11,070 nt of DNA, from contig VBLD01000205.1 in assembly GCA_005879205.1 (NCBI GenBank), positions 1,076-12,145 on the forward strand, read 5' to 3'. A model generated the notes under the pieces. The model was not told the origin of the DNA, did no database searches, and saw only the letters and a program-made list of their open reading frames with translations. Positions 1 through 5,529 of this stretch are shown here, piece by piece. How positions within the stretch are numbered: position 1 is the stretch's first letter; every line of letters starts with the position of its first letter. The position numbers and the translations under genes were made by a program. Origin of the DNA: Deltaproteobacteria bacterium. GTDB taxonomy: Bacteria > Desulfobacterota > Binatia > DP-6.

Positions 1-158
1 ACTCAGCGCCGTTGGTCGGGCAGCCGGCCGTCGTTTCGCGCGGCCGAATCAGAGATGCGGGCGGCGGAAGCAACTTCACTCCCACTCCCGCCTTCGCATC
101 GGCCGATGAACGGCTCGCCGGGTAAGAAGCCGCTGCCGCGCGGGGCAAGAATGCGGGC

Positions 159-174
159 TCCGGCACCCGCCGGA
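159..174 (-). terminator. Possible weak hairpin downstream of the sdh operon
   Basis: A perfect 6-bp inverted repeat (TCCGGC / GCCGGA) with a 4-base loop lies 7 bases beyond the stop codon of the TPR-like gene, in the expected place for an operon end. There is no proper T-tract on the minus strand after the stem, only a slightly T-richer CATTCTT about ten bases further on. In DNA this GC-rich a short stem can arise by chance, so this is only a candidate. The remaining bases 1-158 hold no gene I can support; open frames there look like random GC-rich frames. Confidence 0.25.
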
Positions 175-181
175 ATCGCGC

Positions 182-697
182 TCAGCGCTGGTGCGGGACG
201 AAGTCGCTTTCCCAGTCGGCCCCGGGGTCGCTCGCGGACCCCGGGTGCCCCGCCGCCTCGAGCGCCCGCACGCAGCTGTTCCAGCGCAGGATGGCGTCGT
301 CGTTCCCTGGCGGCTGAAGGCGCTCGGCCTCGGCGTAACGGGCGAGCGCCTGGTCGAAGAGCGGACGAATCGAACCGAGCGGCAGGCCCGCGGCGACCTG
401 CGCCTTCGCCTGCCGCTCGCACGCGAGGCCGCCGTAGAAGGCGCGCTCGTAGGGATCGCCGAGCCGCGCGAAGACCTGCTGTGCCTCGCTGAAGCGGACG
501 GCGGTCGATGCCTCGAACTGATCGGTCAGCGCCAGGCCGAGGATGCGGTGCGCCAGCTGGTTGCCGGGGTCGATCGCGAGCACGTCGCGACAGATGCTCT
601 CGGCCTCCGACGGTTGGTTCAGCTCGCGGTACTTGTCCGCCTTCTCGAGCGCGGCCGGGATGCCGGCCGGGTGGATCTGCTTGAGCGTGTACGACAT
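182..697 (-). CDS. TPR-like protein, last gene of the succinate dehydrogenase operon
   Basis: This encodes a 171-residue protein without a signal peptide or membrane segment, so probably cytoplasmic. Two helical regions resemble tetratricopeptide repeats: about residues 12-60, including an A-I-D-P-G-N repeat boundary, and about residues 95-150, with an A-L-A-R-Y-A-E-A-E-R-L-Q-P helix followed by N-D-D-A-I-L-R-W-N. TPR domains mediate protein-protein contacts, so a role in assembly or stability of the neighbouring complex is possible, but that is inferred only from position. The ATG lies 2 bp after the sdhB stop codon and has no strong Shine-Dalgarno, which fits translational coupling. A longer in-frame reading upstream overlaps sdhB and sdhA and is a shadow, not a fusion. 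I am confident that it is a gene and only moderately confident of the repeat assignment. Confidence 0.8.
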   Translation of the reverse strand: MSYTLKQIHPAGIPAALEKADKYRELNQPSEAESICRDVLAIDPGNQLAHRILGLALTDQFEASTAVRFSEAQQVFARLGDPYERAFYGGLACERQAKAQVAAGLPLGSIRPLFDQALARYAEAERLQPPGNDDAILRWNSCVRALEAAGHPGSASDPGADWESDFVPHQR

Positions 698-699
698 CG

Positions 700-1440
700 T
701 CACGACGTGCCCCGGAGCCGGCGCCAGAGGCGGCGCAGCGGGTCGTAGAAGTCGTCCACGACGCGTTCCTTCAGCGGGATGATGGCGTTGTCGGTGATGT
801 GGATCGACTCGGGGCAGACCTCCGTGCAGCACTTCGTGATGTTGCAGAAGCCGATGCCGGCTTCCTCCTTGAGGTGCGCCGTCCGCGATGCCGCGTCCAG
901 CGGATGCATCTCCAGACCGGCCAGGCGGACCAGAAAGCGCGGGCCCGCAAATTGATCCTTGCGGTCGTGGTCCCGGAGCACGTGACAGACGTCCTGGCAG
1001 AGGAAGCACTCGATGCACTTGCGGAACTCCTGCACCCGGTCGATGTCGTCCTGCTGCATCCGCCAGGTGCCGTCGGGCTCGGGCGGGCGCGGCCGGAAGG
1101 CGGGGATGCGCCGGTTCACCCCGTAGTTCCAGGACACGTCGCACACCAGGTCCTTCAGCACCGGGAACGCTTTCATGGGCGCCAGCGTGATCGCCTCGCC
1201 GGGCGGGAAGTGGTCCATCCGCGTCATGCACATGAGCCGCGGCTTGCCGTTCACCTCGGCGCTGCACGAGCCACACCGCCCGGCCTTGCAGTTCCAGCGA
1301 CACGCGAGGTCGCTCGCCTGGTGGGCCTGCACCCAGTGGACCGCGTCGAGCACGACCATCCCCGGCTGGAGCGGGACCGTGTAGTCCCTGAACGCTCCCG
1401 CCGTGCCGTCGCCGCGGAAGATCTTCAGCACCGTCTCCAT
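700..1440 (-). CDS. sdhB: Succinate dehydrogenase / fumarate reductase iron-sulfur subunit
   Basis: This 246-residue protein carries electrons from the flavin of SdhA to the membrane anchor of respiratory complex II. The N-terminal ferredoxin-like domain has the [2Fe-2S] ligand pattern C51, C56, C59 and C71 (C-K-A-G-R-C-G-S-C). The C-terminal domain has C-I-E-C-F-L-C-Q-D-V-C (C142, C145, C148, C152), then C199, C205 and C209. By analogy with E. coli SdhB, C142/C145/C148/C209 bind a [4Fe-4S] cluster and C152/C199/C205 a [3Fe-4S] cluster; the spacings C199-C205-C209 match the family. C47 and C204 are extra cysteines. A strong GAGGGGGG ribosome site precedes the ATG and overlaps the sdhA stop codon, a 9-bp gap. 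Whether the enzyme normally oxidises succinate or reduces fumarate cannot be read from this subunit. Confidence 0.95.
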   Translation of the reverse strand: METVLKIFRGDGTAGAFRDYTVPLQPGMVVLDAVHWVQAHQASDLACRWNCKAGRCGSCSAEVNGKPRLMCMTRMDHFPPGEAITLAPMKAFPVLKDLVCDVSWNYGVNRRIPAFRPRPPEPDGTWRMQQDDIDRVQEFRKCIECFLCQDVCHVLRDHDRKDQFAGPRFLVRLAGLEMHPLDAASRTAHLKEEAGIGFCNITKCCTEVCPESIHITDNAIIPLKERVVDDFYDPLRRLWRRLRGTS

Positions 1441-1449
1441 CGGCCCCCC

Positions 1450-3264
1450 TCAGTCCTTCCCCTCGAGGATCGCCTTGAGATCCCCTGCCAGCGGCACGAT
1501 GGGTTCCTCGCGGACGGCCATCGCGTCGCCCTCCCGGCGCACGACCACGTTCACACGCCCGAACTGCGGGTCGGAGTCGGGGTACTCGACACGCGTGTGC
1601 GCGCCGCGGCTCTCGCGGCGGGCGAGCGCGGCGCGGGCGACGGCCTCGCTCACCGTGAGCAGGTTGCGCAGGTCGAGCGCCGTGTGCCAGCCGGGATTGT
1701 ACTGGCGGTTGCCGTCCACGCCGACGCGGTTGGCGCGCCCCCGCAGCCGCTCGAGCTCGGCGAGCGCCCCCTGGAGGTCGTCCGCGGTGCGCGCGATGCC
1801 GACGTAGGTTCCCATCATGTCCTGCAGCGCCTCCTGCACCGCATACGGACTCTCCCCCCCCTTTCGCTCGAAGGGCGCCAGCAGCTCGACGGTGACGGCT
1901 TCGACCCGGGCGGCATCGACCTGCGGCTCGCCCGTCTGCGCCCGGGCATACGTCGCCGCGCCGAGGCCGGCCCGGCGGCCGAACACGAGCAGATCGCTCA
2001 GCGAGTTGCCGCCGAGGCGGTTGGCGCCGTGGAGGCCGCCGGCCACTTCGCCGGCGGCGAAGAGCCCGGGCACGGTGGCCGACTGGGTCTCCGGATCGAC
2101 CTTCACGCCGCCCATCATGTAGTGCGTCGTGGGGAAGACCTCCATCGGCTCGCGCGTGATGTCGACGTCCGCCAGCTCGAGGAACTGCTGGTACATGCTC
2201 GGGAGCTTCTTGCGGATCTCCTCCGGCTTGCGGCGCGAGGCGATGTCGAGGAAGGCGCCGCCGTGGGGGCTGCCGCGTCCCTCGCGCACCTCCTGCGCGA
2301 TGGCGCGCGCCACCACGTCGCGCGTCAGCAGCTCGGGGGGCCGGCGGGCCTCGGCCTTGCGGCCCGCGATCACGTCGGCCACCCAGCGGTCGGCCTCCTC
2401 CTCCGTGTCGGCGAAGTCGCCGCGGAACATCTCGGGGACGTAGCGGAACATGAAGCGCTCGCCGCGGGAGTTCTTGAGCACGCCCCCTTCGCCGCGCACG
2501 CCCTCGGTCACCAGGATGCCGCGTACGCTGAGCGGCCAGACCATGCCGGTGGGGTGGAACTGGACGAACTCCATGCCGATCAGGTCCGCACCGGCGTCGT
2601 ACGCCAGCGCGTGTCCGTCGCCGGTGTACTCCCAGGAGTTGCTGTTGATCCGGTAGGCGCGGCCGATGCCGCCGGTGGCGAGGACGACGGCCTTCGTCCG
2701 GAGGAGGAGGAAGCGTCCGCTCTCGCGCCGATAGGCGAGCGCCCCGCTGATCCGCCCCCCGTCGGTCAGGAGGCGGGCGACCGTGGACTCCATCAGGACG
2801 TCGATGCGCGGTGCCTGCACCGTCCGATCCTGCAGGGTCCGGATCATCTCGAGTCCGGTGCGGTCGCCGACGTGGGCCAGCCGCGGGTACTGATGGCCGC
2901 CGAAGTTCCGCTGCAGGATGCGGCCGTCGGACGTGCGGTCGAAGAGCGCCCCCCAGGCCTCCAGCTCGCGCACCCGCGCCGGCGCCTCCTGCGCGAGGAG
3001 CTGCGCCATCCGCCAGTCGTTGAGGAGCTTGCCGCCCCGCATGGTGTCCCGGAAGTGCACCTTCCAGCTGTCGCGGCCGTCGGTGGTGGCGAGGGCCGCC
3101 GCCACGCCTCCCTCCGCCATCACGGTGTGCGCCTTGCCGAGGAGCGACTTGCACACCACCGCCACCGAGACCCCCTGCTCCGCCGCCTCGATGGCGGCAC
3201 GAAGCCCGGCACCGCCGGCGCCGATCACCAGCACGTCGTAGGTTCGGGTCTCGAAGCGGTCCAT
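1450..3264 (-). CDS. sdhA: Succinate dehydrogenase / fumarate reductase flavoprotein subunit
   Basis: This 604-residue catalytic subunit interconverts succinate and fumarate and carries covalently bound FAD. An N-terminal Rossmann motif G-A-G-G-A-G lies at residues 15-20. H46, in K-A-H-T-V-M-A-E-G-G, is the expected covalent FAD attachment site. Active-site motifs in order are Q-F-H-P-T-G (H237), R-G-E-G-G (R257, the family's proton-shuttle arginine), H-Y-M-M-G-G (H381) and H-G-A-N-R-L-G-G-N-S (R416). Length and motifs are complete. The wording of the flavinylation motif resembles actinobacterial Sdh1 more than E. coli SdhA. The gene starts 13 bp after the sdhC stop without a clear Shine-Dalgarno, consistent with coupling to sdhC. 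The anchor-A-B order equals that of mycobacterial Sdh1 operons and supports a type F complex II. Confidence 0.96.
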   Translation of the reverse strand: MDRFETRTYDVLVIGAGGAGLRAAIEAAEQGVSVAVVCKSLLGKAHTVMAEGGVAAALATTDGRDSWKVHFRDTMRGGKLLNDWRMAQLLAQEAPARVRELEAWGALFDRTSDGRILQRNFGGHQYPRLAHVGDRTGLEMIRTLQDRTVQAPRIDVLMESTVARLLTDGGRISGALAYRRESGRFLLLRTKAVVLATGGIGRAYRINSNSWEYTGDGHALAYDAGADLIGMEFVQFHPTGMVWPLSVRGILVTEGVRGEGGVLKNSRGERFMFRYVPEMFRGDFADTEEEADRWVADVIAGRKAEARRPPELLTRDVVARAIAQEVREGRGSPHGGAFLDIASRRKPEEIRKKLPSMYQQFLELADVDITREPMEVFPTTHYMMGGVKVDPETQSATVPGLFAAGEVAGGLHGANRLGGNSLSDLLVFGRRAGLGAATYARAQTGEPQVDAARVEAVTVELLAPFERKGGESPYAVQEALQDMMGTYVGIARTADDLQGALAELERLRGRANRVGVDGNRQYNPGWHTALDLRNLLTVSEAVARAALARRESRGAHTRVEYPDSDPQFGRVNVVVRREGDAMAVREEPIVPLAGDLKAILEGKD

Positions 3265-3277
3265 CCGAGGTGCCGGA

Positions 3278-4030
3278 TCAGAGCAGGCGGATGTCGTGGA
3301 TGACGCCGGAGGCCACCAGCCGCACGTAGAGGTCGGCGCTGCAGACCGTGAAGAAGCTCACCCAGGCGAACAGCATGTGACGGGCATTGAGCACGCTCGC
3401 ACCCTTCCAGGCGGCGTGGCGGGCACGGGCTCCGGCGCTGCACGAGAAGCAATCGAGGCTGCCGCCGATCAGGTGGCGCGCCGAATGGCAGGAGAAGCTG
3501 TAGAGGGTGAGCGCGGTCGTGTTGGCGAGGATCACCAGCGTGCCGATCCCGACGCCGAAGGACCCGCCGAAGCTCGTCGCGTGGACCACGTCGCTCCAGA
3601 GAAACGGGAGGTAGAGGAACGTGATGTAGAACAGGTAGCGGTGGAGATTCTGGAGGACGAGCGGAAAGGCCGTCTCGCCCCGGTAGCGGTTGCCGCGCAG
3701 CTCGCCGACCGCGCAGGCCGGCGGGTCGAGGAAGTAGGACCGGTAATAGGCCTTCCGGTAGTAGTAACAAGTCGCCCGGAAGAGCACCGGGGGGAGGAGG
3801 ATCAGCAAGGACGGCGGCAGCGGAAGCCAGCTGATGGTGATCAGGGGCGAGTAGAGGGGCGAAAGATAGCCGCCCCACCGGTAGTTGGCGTTCTGGAGCG
3901 CCGCCCAGTTTGCATAGGTGATGAGCACCGCGAGGACCGTCCCCTGGAGGAGGGGCGCCACCCACCAGGCATCGCGCCGCTCCGTGGCGGCGAAGCCAGT
4001 GCGCCGAAGCTCGTCAGGCACAGCAACCAT
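3278..4030 (-). CDS. sdhC: Type F succinate dehydrogenase membrane anchor, probable Rieske-type [2Fe-2S] carrier
   Basis: This 250-residue membrane protein would anchor SdhAB and pass electrons to quinone. About five hydrophobic segments are visible, near residues 28-46, 70-88, 122-146, 157-180 and 216-240. This differs from the small SdhC/SdhD pair of E. coli and fits the single long anchor of mycobacterial Sdh1. Between segments 1 and 3 is a tyrosine-rich C-Y-Y-Y-R-K-A-Y-Y motif (C88) followed by P-P-A-C (C106). Segment 4 is followed by C181-H182, H186 and C194-x-x-C197, with H205 and H218 further on. Mycobacterial Sdh1 has a membrane-embedded Rieske-type [2Fe-2S] cluster with two His ligands. 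The ligands here probably lie among these residues, but I cannot assign them without an alignment. The start was chosen for its Shine-Dalgarno; a frame opening at 4090 adds 20 Arg-rich residues and is unlikely. Confidence 0.87.
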   Translation of the reverse strand: MVAVPDELRRTGFAATERRDAWWVAPLLQGTVLAVLITYANWAALQNANYRWGGYLSPLYSPLITISWLPLPPSLLILLPPVLFRATCYYYRKAYYRSYFLDPPACAVGELRGNRYRGETAFPLVLQNLHRYLFYITFLYLPFLWSDVVHATSFGGSFGVGIGTLVILANTTALTLYSFSCHSARHLIGGSLDCFSCSAGARARHAAWKGASVLNARHMLFAWVSFFTVCSADLYVRLVASGVIHDIRLL

Positions 4031-4038
4031 CGCGTCGT

Positions 4039-4044
4039 CTCCCT
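4039..4044 (-). promoter_or_regulatory. Ribosome binding site that sets the sdhC start
   Basis: On the minus strand AGGGAG, within the purine-rich GAGGAAAGGGAG, lies 8 bases before the ATG at 4030. It supports this start over the in-frame ATG at 4090. Confidence 0.7.
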
Positions 4045-4061
4045 TTCCTCGGCAGCGAGCG

Positions 4062-4090
4062 AGCATAGTGACCGGGCGCGAGCCGCGCAA
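4062..4090 (-). promoter_or_regulatory. Candidate sigma70-type promoter for the sdh operon
   Basis: On the minus strand TTGCGC (4085-4090) and TATGCT (4062-4067) are separated by exactly 17 bp. They lie just upstream of the sdhC ribosome site, giving a short leader of about 20-30 nucleotides. TATGCT matches four of six consensus bases; TTGCGC matches only the first three. The call rests on spacing and position. Confidence 0.4.
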
Positions 4091-4146
4091 GTTCGGCGCG
4101 CCGGCTCGGCCGGAGTGGCGTCCGTCGTCGGACCATCATTTTTTCC

Positions 4147-4176
4147 TTGACGCGGACGACCCCTCTGGAGTAGCGG
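4147..4176 (+). promoter_or_regulatory. Candidate promoter for the phasin-like gene
   Basis: TTGACG (4147-4152), a close match to the -35 consensus, follows the only AT-rich patch of the divergent region (ATCATTTTTTCC). An 18-bp spacer leads to TAGCGG, a poor -10; TATCTA at 4177-4182 looks better but sits too far away (24 bp). The leader to the phasin ATG would be about 140 bases. The -35 is suggestive and the -10 unresolved. The rest of the 289-bp divergent region (4031-4319) shows no gene and no convincing operator. Confidence 0.3.
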
Positions 4177-4319
4177 TATCTAGCTCCCAGACAGAAGGTC
4201 TTTCCGCCAGTCGCGCGCGGGGGGTGCGTGACCGGCCGGAGTTCGACGGTATGGGTGAATCGCGACGAACGAACCGGGCCGGACGAGGAACGCCGCGACG
4301 GCGCAGGGAGGGGTCCATC

Positions 4320-4772
4320 ATGGCAAAGCGAACCGTGCCGCCGTCTGAGCGCTCGTGGAGCGCCGGCCTCGGCGGGCCGCTCGTCCAGCTCGGGCACGCG
4401 AGCGCGGAGCTCATCGGCAGGCTGTGGGACGATGCCCAGACGCTGGTGCGCGACCAGGCGCCGCGGGAGGCGGCTTCGCGTCTCGCCGCGGGCGCCCTCG
4501 ACGCGTCGGCCGAGGCACGCCGCCAGGCCGCGGCGCTGCTGCGTCGGCTCGGCGGGGGGTCCTCGCGCCTCGTCGCCGTGCTCGAGAGCGACGTCGCCCG
4601 TCTCGGCGAAACGCTCACGGAGCGGCTGGGTGTGGCGTCGCGCCACGAGCTCACGGACCTCGGCCGGCGCCTCGCCGCGCTCGACCGGCGCCTCGAGACC
4701 CTCGCGCGCGCCAGCGCCGCGAGCACGACGCAGGCGCAGGACCCCTTCCCTGCAACCGGCGAGTTCAACTAG
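4320..4772 (+). CDS. Phasin-like, polyhydroxyalkanoate granule-associated protein
   Basis: This 150-residue protein is rich in Ala, Arg and Leu and predicted to be almost entirely helical. The C-terminal third has the features of PhaF/PhaI-type phasins: a helix ending in E-R-L-G-V-A-S-R-H-E-L-T-D-L, then a coiled-coil-like R-R-L-A-A-L-D-R-R-L-E-T-L segment (about 116-129). In that family the sequence before the coil typically reads L-G-[VI]-P-[ST]-R-x-[ED]. Phasins coat intracellular polyester granules and sometimes bind DNA. The start has an excellent Shine-Dalgarno, AGGGAGGGG at 4305-4313, 6 bases before the ATG. The gene is transcribed divergently from the sdh operon and lies 46 bp before a small CxxC gene. 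Low-complexity helical proteins can mimic phasins, so the function is moderately supported. The crotonyl-CoA enzyme gene downstream makes PHB metabolism plausible. Confidence 0.72.
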   Translation: MAKRTVPPSERSWSAGLGGPLVQLGHASAELIGRLWDDAQTLVRDQAPREAASRLAAGALDASAEARRQAAALLRRLGGGSSRLVAVLESDVARLGETLTERLGVASRHELTDLGRRLAALDRRLETLARASAASTTQAQDPFPATGEFN

Positions 4773-4805
4773 TAACGGGACGGACGACGGGAACCCTCAA
4801 CGGAT

Positions 4806-4810
4806 GGAGG
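4806..4810 (+). promoter_or_regulatory. Ribosome binding site that sets the CxxC gene start
   Basis: GGAGG lies 8 bases before the ATG at 4819. The in-frame ATG at 4804 overlaps this motif and has no comparable site of its own, so 4819 is preferred. Confidence 0.6.
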
Positions 4811-4818
4811 CCAGTGCT

Positions 4819-5202
4819 ATGCCGCAACGCGGGGAGATGGTGGTCGAGCGCTTGACCGGCAACCGCGCAATCGTGATCCGCGTCGAGAGTCCGGAGGAGG
4901 TCACCTGTCGCTTCTGCGACGGCCGTCTCGAATACCGCTACACGTTCGAGATCGAGCCGCCTCCCACGCCGCCGCTCGGCTCCCTCATCTCGTTGCTGCT
5001 GTCCCCGTTCACGCTGCTTCTCTCCGTCATGAACCGGCCCCGCGAGCGCACGTCGGCCCGGGTGCGGCGCCCGTTACCTGAGCCGCCCCTCGGTCCGGAG
5101 CGCGGCGCGCACCGCCTCGCCCGCCTTTTCGACGTCCGCGAGCGGCGCCTCGAGGGCGCGGCCCGCGGCGTCGCGGCTCTCGTCCCGGCGCACGCGGTCT
5201 AG
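4819..5202 (+). CDS. Small CxxC protein with a hydrophobic segment, unknown function
   Basis: I do not recognise this 127-residue protein. The N-terminal 45 residues look like a compact beta-rich domain with a single C-R-F-C pair (C30, C33), followed by a tyrosine-rich strand (Y39, Y41). A second CxxC is absent, so a zinc ribbon would need a partner or a dimer; a redox pair is also possible. Residues 55-71 (S-L-I-S-L-L-L-S-P-F-T-L-L-L-S-V-M) form one hydrophobic stretch able to span or dip into a membrane. The tail from about residue 74 is Arg- and Pro-rich. Residues 86-127 are read opposite the end of the convergent lipoprotein gene and resemble an antisense shadow, so the true stop might differ if the sequence has a frameshift. 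The gene lies 46 bp after the phasin gene and is probably co-transcribed. Confidence 0.6.
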   Translation: MPQRGEMVVERLTGNRAIVIRVESPEEVTCRFCDGRLEYRYTFEIEPPPTPPLGSLISLLLSPFTLLLSVMNRPRERTSARVRRPLPEPPLGPERGAHRLARLFDVRERRLEGAARGVAALVPAHAV

Positions 5203-5511
5203 CGTGTCGAGGAACATCCGGTACCGGACGAGCAACGCCTCGAGCGCGAGGAGTGAATCCGGCGCCTGCCCGCCCGCGCGGGCGCGCGCTGCCTCCGCGA
5301 ACGCCTGCGCGCGCTCGAGGGGATAGGTGAGCTCCGGCATGCTCTCGGGGGTCAGGCGCCCGTTCGCCACCAGATCGACGCCCTTGCGCGCCATGCCGAG
5401 CAGCACCTCTGCATGGGTGGCGACGGCGCGGCCGTAGGAGCGCCAGAAGCATCCGGCGAGCAAGGTGAAGACCAGCGCCGCCTTGACGCTCGTGCCGCCG
5501 GAGCCTACCAT
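5074..5511 (-). CDS. Putative lipoprotein, helical, unknown function
   Basis: This 145-residue protein begins with a short N-terminus carrying one Lys (K10) and a hydrophobic core, A-A-L-V-F-T-L-L-A-G-C. That gives a lipobox L-A-G-C with C21 as the predicted lipidated cysteine, so it should be exported and membrane-tethered. The mature part is helical and charged, with an L-T-P-E-S-M-P-E-L-T-Y-P-L-E-R-A segment (about 53-68) and Arg/Glu-rich helices to the end. I cannot name a family. Codon-position GC and amino-acid composition look like real coding sequence. The ATG has no good Shine-Dalgarno and lies 18 bp from the divergent start of the PAS protein. The 3' end overlaps the CxxC gene by 129 bp, tail to tail. 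An in-frame extension reaching 7872 is an antisense shadow of four genes. Confidence 0.65.
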   Translation of the reverse strand: MVGSGGTSVKAALVFTLLAGCFWRSYGRAVATHAEVLLGMARKGVDLVANGRLTPESMPELTYPLERAQAFAEAARARAGGQAPDSLLALEALLVRYRMFLDTLDRVRRDESRDAAGRALEAPLADVEKAGEAVRAALRTEGRLR

Positions 5512-5529
5512 CCGGCCCCGCGTTCGCGC

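Noticed and set aside
3..492. Open frames on both strands at the left edge
   Set aside because: Arg/Pro/Ala-rich random-looking translations without ribosome sites or motifs, overlapping the TPR-like gene.
698..3154. Apparent fusion of the TPR-like protein to a long N-terminal region
   Set aside because: The upstream part is an out-of-frame reading of sdhA and sdhB with low-complexity Arg/Gly/Pro sequence. The ATG at 697 starts right after the sdhB stop.
799..3303. Very long plus-strand open frame (834 codons) opposite sdhA and sdhB
   Set aside because: Its translation is Arg/His/Val/Leu-rich without domain features, and the opposite strand encodes unmistakable SdhA and SdhB. High GC content removes stop codons from antisense frames.
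4107..4242. Repeated CGGCCGGAGT as a mobile-element end or attachment site
   Set aside because: Only 10 bp, purely GC-rich, with no transposase, integrase or tRNA nearby. It is kept only as a weak operator idea.
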